A stretch of 61,789 nt of DNA, taken from positions 1 through 61,789 of the forward strand of contig NZ_QOVJ01000013.1 of assembly GCF_004104055.1 (NCBI RefSeq), given 5' to 3'. The stretch comes from Leeuwenhoekiella aestuarii. Lineage in GTDB: Bacteria; Bacteroidota; Bacteroidia; Flavobacteriales; Flavobacteriaceae. A model generated the notes under the pieces. The model ran no database searches. It worked only from the letters and a program-made list of their open reading frames with translations, and had not been told where the DNA came from. Positions 1 through 9,248 of the stretch are shown in pieces; the first letter of the stretch is position 1, and the number at the start of each line of letters is the position of its first letter. Made by a program: the position numbers and the translations under genes.

Positions 1-600
1 GCCTTTCTTGCCGAAAAACCGGAGGGCAAAGATACTACCCTTTTCCCTTTATAAACAAGCTTTTTTTAAACTTTATTTTATCTGCTTTAACAATGAACGT
101 AAAACCGTTTTTTATACCCGATTTTGGAGGCGCAAATATAGAACCAATATCTGTACCCGCAAGCACTTTTATAAACTTATTTTAAAATAATTTACTCCAA
201 CCTTAAAACCAATCACTTACAACTTCAACTTTTTATAAAATATACTTAAAACGTATCCCCATCTGCCATTTTAAAAAGACTGACTCTATTTACAAAACAC
301 CAAAATCAAGGACTCACCTACATTTTACTCGATGAAAGGCTTAAAACTGAAAACCACAAAAGCAGAAAATAAGCGTAAGAAATAAACAGGTTAGGGATTC
401 AGCAGCTTGCTTGAGAGCTTGGTAAGAAGAAAAAGTACTTCAAGATCGATATTTATAAAATATTTTCAATCCAGTAAAACATCATATACAATTAAGAAAG
501 ACAGTTCATCCTAATAAATCTACAACTCGGCTTTATTCCTTTCATATATATAGACACGCTGAACTACTTTAGCATCAGTATTAATTCTAAAACCAAAATT
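1..600. other. AT-rich intergenic region with two possible leftward promoters
   Basis: No convincing gene is seen. A 60-codon frame at 8-190 has flavobacterial promoter-like sequence inside it and no recognisable family. On the minus strand, TATCTTTG (34 to 27) and TATATTTG (140 to 133) match the -7 consensus TAnnTTTG. Each has a TTG about 19-21 bases upstream (58-56 and 162-160). They could drive a gene lying left of the window. The stretch from about 190 to 600 shows nothing else that I can support. Confidence 0.35.
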
Positions 601-1008
601 ATGAGAACTACACTCTTTTTATTTATGACTTTTATCAGCTTAATGAGCTACTCACAAGAAACTTCTTCTATTGAAGTGAAAATTGATAATGTAAGTAGCG
701 ATGATGGCACTGTAGGATATGCATTATATAATAAAGACAACTTTATGGGTATGCCATTAAAGGTCGTGAATAGTAAAATAAAAGATGGAAAAACTTCTGT
801 CGAATTTGAGAATGTAACACCAGGAACTTATGCGATTCTATGTTACCACGATAAAAATGGAAACGGTAAAATGGATTTTGAAACCAACGGAATGCCAAAG
901 GAGTCTTATGGTTCTTCAAACAACATTATGGCAATGGGACCTCCGCAATGGGAAGATTGCAAGTTTGAATTGAAAGGAGAGCCTGTATCTCTTATGATTA
1001 GATTTTAG
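601..1008 (+). CDS. DUF2141-family exported protein
   Basis: A 135-residue protein with an N-terminal signal peptide (cleavage probably after the SYSQ at about residue 19). It is followed by one beta-rich domain of the DUF2141 type. Visible family features are the VGYALYNKDNFMG stretch, a PGTYAILCYHDKNGNGKMD segment with a calcium-loop-like DKNGNGKMD, and a C-terminal half ending in a short strand. The family is common in Bacteroidota and has no established biochemical role; the acidic loop suggests metal binding, which is inference. It stands alone, 91 bases upstream of the LysR regulator on the same strand, and is probably an independent unit in the cell envelope. Confidence 0.8.
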   Translation: MRTTLFLFMTFISLMSYSQETSSIEVKIDNVSSDDGTVGYALYNKDNFMGMPLKVVNSKIKDGKTSVEFENVTPGTYAILCYHDKNGNGKMDFETNGMPKESYGSSNNIMAMGPPQWEDCKFELKGEPVSLMIRF

Positions 1009-1099
1009 ACTAACTCAATCAACAATAGAACAAACCCAATATTTAATACTTTTTTTATAAGAAAAATCAATCGGTCGTTATATTTTTGAAGCTTAAATC

Positions 1100-2053
1100 A
1101 TGCCTATGACCATTACTCAATTAAAATATGTTCTTGCTGTCGCAGAAAATCAAAATTTCACTAAAGCTGCAGAAAAAACATTTGTAACTCAACCTACATT
1201 GAGTATGCAAATTCAAAAGCTTGAAGACGAACTAGACATTCTTATTTTTGACCGAAGCAAGAAACCTATTGAGCTAACTGATATAGGTAATAAAATTGTG
1301 ACGCAAGCGCGTAATATTGTAAATGAAGCCAATCGTATTGCAGATATTGTAGATCAACAAAAAGGATTTATTGGTGGAGAATTTAAACTCGGGGTGATAC
1401 CCACAGTTATGCCTACCCTTCTACCTATGTTTCTGCGAAATTTTATAAATAGGTACCCAAAGGTTAAATTAAAGATTGAAGAGTTACCAACTGAAACAAT
1501 AATAGAACGACTAAATGAAGGTCATCTAGATGCTGCAATTGCTGCAACTCCCCTACAATTAGAAAATATTAAAGAGCGTCCATTATATTATGAGCCATTT
1601 GTAGCCTATATACCAGAAAATCATGCTTTACACACGGTTCAAAAACTAACTGTTTCTGATCTTGACTTAAATGATATGTTATTGCTGGAAGACGGACACT
1701 GTTTTAGAGATGGGGTTGTTAATCTATGTAAAACTAACCGAAATTATGAAGATGAAACATTCTCTCTGGAAAGCGGAAGTTTTGAAACCTTAATTCGTTT
1801 AGCTAATGAAGGATTAGGTATGACATTGTTGCCTTATTTACACACACTAGATATTAAAGATTCTGAAAAGAAATATTTGCATCACTTTAAAGAACCAGCT
1901 CCAGCACGTGAAGTAAGTATTCTTTATCATAAAAGTGAATTAAAAATGCAAATTATTGAAGCGTTACGCTCTACAATTGCAGGCGTTATAAAAGGAGCAA
2001 TTACATTCCAGAATGTAGAAATTATAAGTCCACTCCCTCAAAAACCTAGGTAA
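1100..2053 (+). CDS. oxyR: LysR-family regulator, OxyR-type peroxide sensor
   Basis: A 317-residue LysR-type transcription factor. It has an N-terminal winged helix-turn-helix (about residues 4-62, with NFTKAAEKTFVTQPTLSMQI) and a periplasmic-binding-like effector domain. The sequence EDGHCFRDGVVNLC places two cysteines at 201 and 210, the position and near-spacing of the redox pair of OxyR (Cys199/Cys208 in Escherichia coli). A hydrogen-peroxide-responsive activator is therefore the best call. The start could be three codons later, at the second Met. No catalase or peroxiredoxin gene is adjacent, so the regulon cannot be read from context. A strong terminator follows. Confidence 0.85.
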   Translation: MPMTITQLKYVLAVAENQNFTKAAEKTFVTQPTLSMQIQKLEDELDILIFDRSKKPIELTDIGNKIVTQARNIVNEANRIADIVDQQKGFIGGEFKLGVIPTVMPTLLPMFLRNFINRYPKVKLKIEELPTETIIERLNEGHLDAAIAATPLQLENIKERPLYYEPFVAYIPENHALHTVQKLTVSDLDLNDMLLLEDGHCFRDGVVNLCKTNRNYEDETFSLESGSFETLIRLANEGLGMTLLPYLHTLDIKDSEKKYLHHFKEPAPAREVSILYHKSELKMQIIEALRSTIAGVIKGAITFQNVEIISPLPQKPR

Positions 2054-2072
2054 GTTAAAAACTACGAAATAT

Positions 2073-2102
2073 TAAAAGGCTTCTCGTTTGAGAAGCCTTT
2101 TT
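2073..2102. terminator. Rho-independent terminator after oxyR
   Basis: A 12-bp stem (AAAAGGCTTCTC / GAGAAGCCTTTT) with a four-base loop is followed by T residues. It is nearly symmetric, so it can also end the minus-strand gene that stops at 2114. Confidence 0.85.
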
Positions 2103-2113
2103 AATATTATACG

Positions 2114-2311
2114 TTATGCTTTGAGATAAATCATACAATGATTTAATTCTGGATTAGTTTTGGTTAATTCCTGAATCCAGACTCTTAATTCTTCCAATTC
2201 ATAAGGAAGTAATCGTTTTGCAGCTTTTTGGAGTTCTTTGCAAAAAAGCACACTATCAAAACTTACTTTTTTCAATATAGTCTTAGTGTACTCAAACATT
2301 GCTCTTGCCAT
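2114..2311 (-). CDS. small hypothetical protein, 65 residues
   Basis: A short, probably cytoplasmic protein that is predicted to be helical, starting MARAMFEYTKTILKKVSFD. It has no signal peptide or membrane segment. The length and the start are typical of small conserved flavobacterial proteins, and the gene sits neatly between a terminator and the next reverse-strand gene, which argues that it is real. I assign no function. Confidence 0.6.
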   Translation of the reverse strand: MARAMFEYTKTILKKVSFDSVLFCKELQKAAKRLLPYELEELRVWIQELTKTNPELNHCMIYLKA

Positions 2312-2451
2312 ATTTGATTGTTTTTAGATTAGATGTTTTTGTTAGGTAATCTTCAATTCAATAAGCAGGTTCGTTAAAATTTCTTACTAAAAATAAGTTT
2401 TTAAATCTAAAAAAACTGTTAAAACAAACTTACCCTAGTTAATTTATAGGA

Positions 2452-3252
2452 TTAAAATCTATTATCCCCGTCTAACAGATCTCCAAGACCACCTAAAATA
2501 CTACCCTCACCTTTATCTTTTCCTCCCATTTGAGGAGCAGATGCCAAAACCCTTTTTGACAGACGACTAAATGGTAATGACTGAATATATACTGTACCCG
2601 GACCAGAAAGCGTTGCAAAGAAAACACCTTCACCTCCAAAAATTGTGTTTTTAATACCTCCCACAAACTCTATATCATAATTCACTGTATGATCAAAACC
2701 TATAATACATCCGGTATCTACTTTCAATTTTTCTCCGGGGTGTAATTCTTTTTTAAAAGTTGTTCCACCGGCGTGCACAAATGCCATCCCATCGCCTTCT
2801 AATTTTTGCATAATAAAACCTTCTCCTCCAAAAAGACCGCGACCTAATTTTTTTGAAAACTCTATACCGATTGACACGCCCTTTGCTGCACATAAGAATG
2901 CATCTTTTTGACAAATAAATCGTCCGCCATTTTTGGTAAGGTCAATAGGAATGATTTTTCCAGGGTATGGAGAAGCAAAACTTACTTTTTTCTTTCCCAC
3001 AATGTCATTATAGAAAACAGTCATAAACATGCTTTCACCAGTAAGCAATCGCTTTCCCGCACCAAAAACTTTATTGAGTAAACTCGAATCATTCTTAGAA
3101 CCATCTCCAAAAATGGTTTCCATTCTAATTCCGTCTTCCATCATCATAAAAGTTCCGGCTTCTGCAATTACGCCTTCTTGAGGATCTAGTTCGATCTCTA
3201 CATATTGCATTTCTTCTCCGAAGATCTGATAATCTATTTCGTGTGCTGTCAT
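2452..3252 (-). CDS. TIGR00266 / AIM24-family protein
   Basis: A 266-residue protein of the AIM24-like (DUF124, TIGR00266) family. It is glycine-rich with repeated beta-hairpins such as VEIELDPQEGVIAEAG, GGEGFIMQKLEGDGMAFVHAGG and FGGEGVFFATLSGPGTVYIQSLP. These are the hallmarks of the family's barrel-like repeats. The final 20 residues (KGEGSILGGLGDLLDGDNRF) are a low-complexity tail. The molecular role in bacteria is not established; the mitochondrial relative is linked to membrane organisation. It is transcribed alone. Confidence 0.85.
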   Translation of the reverse strand: MTAHEIDYQIFGEEMQYVEIELDPQEGVIAEAGTFMMMEDGIRMETIFGDGSKNDSSLLNKVFGAGKRLLTGESMFMTVFYNDIVGKKKVSFASPYPGKIIPIDLTKNGGRFICQKDAFLCAAKGVSIGIEFSKKLGRGLFGGEGFIMQKLEGDGMAFVHAGGTTFKKELHPGEKLKVDTGCIIGFDHTVNYDIEFVGGIKNTIFGGEGVFFATLSGPGTVYIQSLPFSRLSKRVLASAPQMGGKDKGEGSILGGLGDLLDGDNRF

Positions 3253-3388
3253 TTATATTTCGTTTTTGATTTGATTGATACTACTAATAAGTAGTGATCG
3301 CGAAGCAAACGTTACATATTAAATAAGAATTACCACATTATAACAAAATCACTTGTTGAGATTCAACAATTAAAAAAAAAGAAAGTAT

Positions 3389-3844
3389 TTAGCTTTTAAC
3401 TTTCACCGTCCATTCAAAATCAAAAGTGCTCACCACTACTCCATCTTTATTCGTTCCCACACTTTTCATCCAGAACGTTTGGCCTTCTCCGCTCTCAATA
3501 GTTTTTGCTATAGCCTCTTTTATTTTATGGCCGTCATTACAGTTAAATGTAATTCTACCTGTGGCCTTTTTTGTAAATGAAGCTTTATTGTTAGCGACAA
3601 GCATCGAAATCTTTTTACCGCTATTCTTAATTTGAGCAATAACCATAGTGCCAGTGCTCAACTCTGCAGCCATACCTTGTACAGCCCAAAACATAGAGTT
3701 AAACGGATTTTGATTAATCCATTTATGGGTTACCGTTGTAGTACAATTGGCATTAGAGATTGCTCGTACGCGCACTCCGCATAACCAGGCTGAAGGTAAT
3801 TTGAACATTATAAACTTATTGAATTTACCGGGAGTAACTGCCAT
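3389..3844 (-). CDS. DUF4442 (hot-dog fold) protein
   Basis: A 151-residue protein matching the DUF4442 group, which has a hot-dog fold related to acyl-CoA thioesterases. Family-like segments are the N-terminal FNKFIMFKLPSAWLCGVRV, the central helix region NPFNSMFWAVQGMAAELSTG (equivalent to the hot-dog helix) and a C-terminal strand VVVSTFDFEWTVKV. Catalytic activity is not demonstrated for the family, so an acyl-thioester role is only a possibility. It is convergent with no neighbour and divergent from the DUF4870 gene. Confidence 0.8.
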   Translation of the reverse strand: MAVTPGKFNKFIMFKLPSAWLCGVRVRAISNANCTTTVTHKWINQNPFNSMFWAVQGMAAELSTGTMVIAQIKNSGKKISMLVANNKASFTKKATGRITFNCNDGHKIKEAIAKTIESGEGQTFWMKSVGTNKDGVVVSTFDFEWTVKVKS

Positions 3845-3961
3845 AATTTATGTGTTTATGCCTCAAAAATAGACTTCTAATCTGATTTGCGTAAATTTCT
3901 TTTTTGTTAATATTTAGTTAAAAATAAGTACTATGTAATACAAAATACCTGCTTTTGTATA

Positions 3962-3969
3962 TATATTTG
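3962..3969 (+). promoter_or_regulatory. -7 box TATATTTG upstream of the DUF4870 gene
   Basis: An exact match to the Bacteroidota -7 consensus TAnnTTTG, 19 bases before the start codon at 3989. No clear TTG at the usual distance was found, so only the -7 element is supported. Confidence 0.5.
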
Positions 3970-3988
3970 CATAAGAAAATAATAAGCA

Positions 3989-4501
3989 ATGGAAACTAGC
4001 ATTAAAACCAATCAGAAAAACATAGCAGCATTTATACATTTATCTGTATTCACGCAATTCATATTTCCGTTAGGAAATTTTATCGCTCCTCTACTTATTT
4101 GGTTAGCACTAAAACGTGATTCTTTATTTGTAGATAATCACGGGAGACGCGCCCTTAATTTTCAAATGAGCATGTTTATTTATGCAATCGCACTTATACT
4201 TATTGCTATTCCGTTTTTAGTATGGCAAGGTTTAATTGCTTCAGGCGAAACGGGATACATAAGTGAAGAAACTTTTGATCACCTCGTTTTTCCGGGACAA
4301 GCCAGTGGACTCATCATCACAGCATTTGTATTCGGTATTCTTTTACTCGCGCTGTTTATTATCACCTTGTTTTCGGTGATATCAGCAGCAGTAAGTGCAA
4401 GTAACGGAGAAACTTATAAATATCCATTGTGTATAAACTTTTTAAAGACGCTTAAAGTTTCTGATAAAGAAACAGCTTCAGACTCATCAACTGAGGTTTA
4501 A
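3989..4501 (+). CDS. DUF4870 membrane protein
   Basis: A 170-residue inner-membrane protein with three hydrophobic segments (about residues 13-36, 58-80 and 110-138). The motif FVDNHGRRALNFQMS is the signature of the DUF4870 / TIC20-like small membrane proteins (usually V-x-x-H-x-x-x-x-x-NFQ). The C-terminus is a short cytoplasmic tail rich in Ser and Thr. The function is unknown for the family. It lies upstream of the PadR / PspC operon with a 121-base gap and may be functionally linked to that envelope-related group. Confidence 0.8.
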   Translation: METSIKTNQKNIAAFIHLSVFTQFIFPLGNFIAPLLIWLALKRDSLFVDNHGRRALNFQMSMFIYAIALILIAIPFLVWQGLIASGETGYISEETFDHLVFPGQASGLIITAFVFGILLLALFIITLFSVISAAVSASNGETYKYPLCINFLKTLKVSDKETASDSSTEV

Positions 4502-4622
4502 GCAAACCTATTTCAGTATAAATAAATTCTGAAATGAAACTCAAGAGGAAAATCCTCAACAAAATTTCCGCTCAGCGGGATCAAAAAACGAACAGTTATT
4601 AATCGCTTAAAACTTATGATCT

Positions 4623-4967
4623 ATGAAGATTGAAAACACAAAGGCGCAGATGCGTAAAGGTGTTTTGGAATATTGCATCCTTTCTATTCTTAAAGATGAA
4701 GATGCTTATGTTGCAGAAATACTAGAGACGCTTAAAGACGCTAAGTTGCTGGTAGTTGAAGGCACTATTTATCCCCTTCTTACCAGACTTAAAAATGCCG
4801 GTTTACTCAATTATCGCTGGGAAGAATCAACCAGTGGGCCGCCTCGTAAATATTATGGGCTCACAGATACCGGCAAGCTCTTCTTAAATGAACTATCATC
4901 AACCTGGGATGACCTTCAAAAAGCCGTCTCACTGGTAACCAATCAAAAAGCAAAAAACAATGAATAA
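4623..4967 (+). CDS. PadR-family transcriptional regulator
   Basis: A 114-residue PadR-type winged-helix regulator. The N-terminus KAQMRKGVLEYCILSIL and the wing region EGTIYPLLTRLKNAGLLNYRWEESTSGPPRKYYGLTDTGK are diagnostic. It overlaps the next gene by eight bases, so the two are translationally coupled. In Bacteroidota the PadR / PspC-domain / GIN-domain arrangement is recurrent and is thought to be a self-regulated envelope-stress module; that role is inferred from context. Confidence 0.92.
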   Translation: MKIENTKAQMRKGVLEYCILSILKDEDAYVAEILETLKDAKLLVVEGTIYPLLTRLKNAGLLNYRWEESTSGPPRKYYGLTDTGKLFLNELSSTWDDLQKAVSLVTNQKAKNNE

Positions 4968-6690
4968 GACAGTTAATATTAATCTAGCCGGCCTATTTTT
5001 TCATATAGATGAAAATGCTTATGCCAAGTTGCAGCGCTATCTTGACGCGATTAAGCGCTCGTTTACAGACGCTCAAGGCCGTGAAGAAATTATACAGGAT
5101 ATAGAAGCTCGCATAGCAGAATTATTTTCTGAACGCGTAAAGAATGAGCGTCAAGTAATAGGTATTACAGAAGTTGAAGAAGTAATCAACATTATGGGGC
5201 AACCGGAAGATTACCGCCTTGATGAAGAAATCTTTGAAGATGAACCCACATCTCAAAGAGCCTACACCGACACTTCTGTCAAAAAATTATACCGGGATAC
5301 CGAACATTCCTATATAGGAGGTGTGAGTTCAGGATTGGGTCATTATTTAAAAATAGACGCATTATGGGTGCGTATTGCATTCCTACTGTTGACGTTCTTT
5401 AGCGGTGGTGGATTCATTTTATTATATATCGCATTTTGGATATTTGTTCCTGAAGCACGTACCACTGCAGAAAAACTGGAAATGCGGGGAAAGCCCGTCA
5501 ACATAGACAATATTCAGCGTAAGGTCAAAGAAGGCTTTGACACGGTAGCAGACTCCGTTAAAAATGTTGACTATGTTAAGTATGGTAACAAAGCTCGCGA
5601 AGGAGCCGGATCTTTTGCCACGACGCTGGGCAAAATAATCATGTTTATCCTAAAAGTATTTGTAAAATTTATAGGCATCTTACTTATCTTAATAGGTGGT
5701 TGTACGCTAATCGGGCTCTTTGTGGGTCTATTTACTGCAGGAACTTTAGACTTTTTTGACGGAAGCATCGCAGATTATGTTGAGATGGCAAATACCAGTG
5801 GCGCACCGCTTTGGCTGATTACATTCTTGACTTTCTTAGCTGTAGGTATACCTTTCTTCATGTTATTTTATCTGGGTCTGCGTATCCTCGTAAATACCTT
5901 AAAGCGATTAAGCCTTACGGCGAAATTAACACTGCTGGGACTTTGGCTGGTATCGCTTATTGCAATCGCTGTTCTTGGAGTACGCCAGGGTATGGCAACG
6001 GCAGTTGACGGTGAAACGTTGATTACTGAAGTATTACCGGTACAATCTACAGATACACTTACAGTTAAGATGAAAACGCAAAATAAGTACAGTGCTGAAA
6101 AGTATCACAATCAAAGCTGGAAAATACGCACAGACGATAACGGTAATAAAGTGATTTACAACCGGGATGTAAACCTTAGCGTACAAAAAAGTGATTCGCC
6201 CGAAGCTAAACTAATCATTAAAAAGAATGCTCAGGGAAGCTCGTTTAACGAAGCAGAGAATCGTGCTCAGCAAATTGTTTACAATTTTGAAGTTTTTGGA
6301 AATACCTTATTGCTAGACAATTTCTTTGTTACAGATTACATAAACAAGTTTAGAGATCAAGAAGTAGAATTGATTCTTGCAATACCAGAAGGGATGACAC
6401 TTCTTACAGATAACAATATCTCTACATATCACAGAAACAGATATTCTGATTTACTAAACCGTGATTATATAGGGTATTATACTGTAATGCAAGAGTCAGA
6501 ATTAATTTGCACTACTTGCCCTATTGAAGTTATTGAAGAAACAGAAGAAAGCAATGAATGGAAATATTCAGAAAGCACTTCAGATTCTACTGTGACAAAT
6601 GACGTATATGAATACCCATCAAAAGTAGAACCTGAGCAAGATGGTGTTGATGTAGAAACACCAGTTAAAGAATTAGATTCTATCAACTAA
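4960..6690 (+). CDS. PspC-domain membrane protein
   Basis: A 576-residue multidomain protein. The N-terminal part (1-90) is a conserved cytoplasmic domain starting MNKTVNINLAGLFFHIDENAY. A PspC domain follows (about 107-160, KLYRDTEHSYIGGVSSGLGHYLKIDALWVR then a hydrophobic helix). Next come three or four transmembrane segments (about 225-350) and a large non-cytoplasmic beta-rich C-terminal region (about 360-576). PspC relatives sense or buffer membrane stress in the phage-shock response. It overlaps the PadR gene and is followed 30 bases later by the GIN-domain gene, so the three are probably one operon. Confidence 0.88.
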   Translation: MNKTVNINLAGLFFHIDENAYAKLQRYLDAIKRSFTDAQGREEIIQDIEARIAELFSERVKNERQVIGITEVEEVINIMGQPEDYRLDEEIFEDEPTSQRAYTDTSVKKLYRDTEHSYIGGVSSGLGHYLKIDALWVRIAFLLLTFFSGGGFILLYIAFWIFVPEARTTAEKLEMRGKPVNIDNIQRKVKEGFDTVADSVKNVDYVKYGNKAREGAGSFATTLGKIIMFILKVFVKFIGILLILIGGCTLIGLFVGLFTAGTLDFFDGSIADYVEMANTSGAPLWLITFLTFLAVGIPFFMLFYLGLRILVNTLKRLSLTAKLTLLGLWLVSLIAIAVLGVRQGMATAVDGETLITEVLPVQSTDTLTVKMKTQNKYSAEKYHNQSWKIRTDDNGNKVIYNRDVNLSVQKSDSPEAKLIIKKNAQGSSFNEAENRAQQIVYNFEVFGNTLLLDNFFVTDYINKFRDQEVELILAIPEGMTLLTDNNISTYHRNRYSDLLNRDYIGYYTVMQESELICTTCPIEVIEETEESNEWKYSESTSDSTVTNDVYEYPSKVEPEQDGVDVETPVKELDSIN

Positions 6691-6720
6691 CAATCATTCA
6701 TCAATCAAAAAACAAAAATT

Positions 6721-7455
6721 ATGACAACACTAATCAAATTATTTATTGGAGCCATAACTGCTCTTATGATGACGTCGTGTAATTTCAATCTCGACATGGG
6801 TCAGATTAACGGAAACGGAAACGTAGTCACTAAAGATCTTAATCTTTCAAAGGATTTTTCTAAAATTCACTCCAGCAACGGTTGGGATGTAATACTTGAA
6901 AAAGGCTCAACACCTGCTGTAACAGCAGAAATGGATGAAAACTTACTAGAATTTCTTGATGTTCATTATGAAGGAAACACATTGAGAATAGAGACATCAG
7001 ACAATTCAAACATTGGTAAAGCTACTTCTCGTATAGTTCACGTAACCTACACACTGCCTTTAGAATCTATAAAAGCAAGTAGTGCTTCTAACATCACGGC
7101 TACAGAAACATTAACTGGAGACCGTATCAGTTTTGACGTTTCTAGTGCTGCTACAGTAAAACTTCCTGTTGAAATTAGAGAAATTAATGCTGATGCGAGT
7201 AGTGCCGCAACACTGCATTTAGAAGGAGAAGCCCAGACTTTACGTTTTGATGCTAGCTCTGCTGCAACCATTAATGCTAAAGATCTTAAAGCTGAATTTT
7301 GTGACGCCGAAGCTTCTAGCGCAGGAAGCATACGAGTTTATGTTTCTAAAGAAATTGCTACCAAAGCATCAAGTGCCGGGGATATTGACTACTGGGGAGA
7401 ACCTAAAAAAGTAGCCGTTATTGAAAACTCTGGAGGTGATGTTAACAAAAAATAA
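6721..7455 (+). CDS. head GIN-domain lipoprotein (DUF2807)
   Basis: A 244-residue exported protein. The hydrophobic N-terminus ends MMTSC, a lipobox, so it is probably lipid-anchored. The rest is a DUF2807 / GIN beta-helix with the repeated ASSA motif (KASSASN, DVSSAAT, DASSAAT, EASSAGS, KASSAGD) at about 15-24 residue intervals, a regular solenoid. It begins with the characteristic GNGNVVTKDL segment. No enzymatic activity is known. Position after the PspC gene suggests a partner in the same envelope module. Ser codons in the repeats vary, so the repeats are old. Confidence 0.85.
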   Translation: MTTLIKLFIGAITALMMTSCNFNLDMGQINGNGNVVTKDLNLSKDFSKIHSSNGWDVILEKGSTPAVTAEMDENLLEFLDVHYEGNTLRIETSDNSNIGKATSRIVHVTYTLPLESIKASSASNITATETLTGDRISFDVSSAATVKLPVEIREINADASSAATLHLEGEAQTLRFDASSAATINAKDLKAEFCDAEASSAGSIRVYVSKEIATKASSAGDIDYWGEPKKVAVIENSGGDVNKK

Positions 7456-7530
7456 TTGCATCGAACCGAAATTTACTCATACGAAAATCTCAAGAACTAT
7501 TACGTAAATCTTACCAGTTCATCAATCAAT

Positions 7531-7559
7531 CTAAAAGCCACTTAATACGTGGCTTTTAG
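7531..7559. terminator. terminator after the GIN-domain gene
   Basis: An 11-bp perfect stem CTAAAAGCCAC / GTGGCTTTTAG with a seven-base loop. The T-run is inside the stem, so strength is moderate. It marks the end of the PadR / PspC / GIN transcript. Confidence 0.7.
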
Positions 7560-7587
7560 TATATTTGGCCATTTCAAATTATAGCGA

Positions 7588-8499
7588 TTGACCTTCTTCA
7601 AATTTATACGGTATAAAAATTTGTTGCTCATTTCAAGCACTCAGATTTTAATTCATTATGGTTTTTTAAAAGCCTTAAATCTTCCCACTGCCCTATCTCA
7701 TTTTAATTTTGCCTTGTTGCTTATTGCAACGATTCTTATTGCAGCAGCCGGGTATGTCATAAATGACATTAATGATGTGGTTAGCGACCGCATCAATAAA
7801 TCAACAAAAACCTATATCCCATCACCATTTTCTGAAGGTTCTGCTTTTAATATTTATCTGGTCTTAAATATCGCCGGTGTTGGACTAGGATTTTTGATGT
7901 GCTATAGTATGAACTTAATCAACTTTGCAACCATTTTCGTATTAATTTCTGCCTTGTTATATGTGTATGCTAATTTTTTAAAGCGAGTGATCCTAATCGG
8001 AAATCTGGTCGTTAGCATAGCTGTAGCTTCTTCAATTTTTATTGTTATTATTTTTGATATGCTTCCGGTACTGAATCAATTTAAACAAGAATTAATTACA
8101 CCAATGTCTATCTTAAGAGATTACGGGATTTTTGCCTTAATGCTCAATTTCCTTAGAGAAATTATCAAAGATATTGAAGATGCGAATGGCGATTATGCCG
8201 ATGGAATTCAATCTTTACCTATTGTTTTAGGATTAGAACGTACCGCTAAACTTTCAGGCTATATCGCTGTGGTTTATATTTTTACTATTTTGGGATATAT
8301 CTATATCTACTTGCAAGCCAATGTATGGACTTCTATTTATCTGGTTGCAGCCGTTGTGGTTCCATTGGTCTTTTTCTGCATAAAAGCTAGATATGCTGAG
8401 AAAAAAACGCACTACGCATTCCTCTCTAAAGTGTTAAAAATAATTATGCTTTTGGGCATATTATCTCTAGGCATATTAACACTAACCTTAAAATTTTAA
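7588..8499 (+). CDS. UbiA-family prenyltransferase
   Basis: A 303-residue integral membrane protein with about eight hydrophobic segments. Both aspartate-rich motifs of the UbiA superfamily are present: NDINDVVSDRINKSTK (about 59-74) and DIEDANGDYADG (about 193-204). They bind the Mg-diphosphate of the prenyl donor. The closest functional class by appearance is the geranylgeranylglycerol-phosphate geranylgeranyltransferase-like group annotated widely in flavobacteria; the acceptor is not deducible. It is followed ten bases later by maf, probably in one transcript. Confidence 0.85.
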   Translation: MTFFKFIRYKNLLLISSTQILIHYGFLKALNLPTALSHFNFALLLIATILIAAAGYVINDINDVVSDRINKSTKTYIPSPFSEGSAFNIYLVLNIAGVGLGFLMCYSMNLINFATIFVLISALLYVYANFLKRVILIGNLVVSIAVASSIFIVIIFDMLPVLNQFKQELITPMSILRDYGIFALMLNFLREIIKDIEDANGDYADGIQSLPIVLGLERTAKLSGYIAVVYIFTILGYIYIYLQANVWTSIYLVAAVVVPLVFFCIKARYAEKKTHYAFLSKVLKIIMLLGILSLGILTLTLKF

Positions 8500-8509
8500 A
8501 CAATACTGA

Positions 8510-9100
8510 ATGCTCCATAAACTCCTAACAAATAAAAAAGTCATTCTCGCCTCACAATCTCCGCGCAGACAAGAATTATTAAAAGCACTCGAAGTTGACT
8601 TTGAAGTCCATTTAAAACCGATTGATGAAAGCTACCCTGCCGGAATGCTACCTTCAGAAATAGCAGAATATATTGCTAAAAAGAAAGCAGCAGCGTTTCT
8701 CGACCAACTCACAACTGATACCATTTTAATTACAGGAGACACGCTTGTATTTAAAAATGAGAAAGCTTTAGGCAAACCAAAGGATGTAGAAGAAGCAACT
8801 AGAATGCTCCAATCATTAAGCGGAACCAGTCATGAGGTGATTTCTTCAATTTGTGTAACTACTTCAGAGAAACAATGGGTTACCCACGATAAAGCAACAG
8901 TATATTTCAGAGTATTTGCAAAAGCCGAAATTCAGCATTACATCAACACCTATAAACCATTTGACAAAGCAGGGGCATACGGTATTCAAGAATGGATTGG
9001 CCACGTTGCATTACTTAAATTAGAAGGATCATATAATACTGTTATGGGCTTACCAACTCAAAAATTATATTCCCTTTTAGAACTGGCTGCTACGGCTTGA
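8510..9100 (+). CDS. maf: Maf-family nucleoside triphosphate pyrophosphatase
   Basis: A 196-residue Maf / HAM1-like pyrophosphatase that hydrolyses non-canonical or excess nucleoside triphosphates to monophosphates. Signature segments are VILASQSPRRQELLKAL (residues 11-27), GDTLVFKNEKALGKPKD (the catalytic Asp in GDT) and FDKAGAYGIQ. The last motif resembles the dTTP/UTP-specific (YhdE) branch. The length is normal. Co-transcription with the UbiA gene is likely. Confidence 0.92.
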   Translation: MLHKLLTNKKVILASQSPRRQELLKALEVDFEVHLKPIDESYPAGMLPSEIAEYIAKKKAAAFLDQLTTDTILITGDTLVFKNEKALGKPKDVEEATRMLQSLSGTSHEVISSICVTTSEKQWVTHDKATVYFRVFAKAEIQHYINTYKPFDKAGAYGIQEWIGHVALLKLEGSYNTVMGLPTQKLYSLLELAATA

Positions 9101-9248
9101 TTTTTGATGTATTTATTGCCAAAACAAATTAATCTTTACGGGTAAAATTTATGTTTCGTATTTTGCTAAAGAAACTAAAAAAGCTCATACTTAGCTTGTC
9201 TTTAAGCTATCTTTGAGTAATCCCTAACCACAATAATTCTTTTACAAT

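Noticed and set aside
8-190. 60-codon frame at the left edge
   Set aside because: The translation has no family features, is rich in Phe, Tyr, Lys and Arg from AT-rich DNA, and contains a promoter-like sequence for the other strand.
7047-7331. Minus-strand frame inside the GIN-domain gene
   Set aside because: It is a mirror of the ASSA repeats on the coding strand; it has no start context and no independent family.
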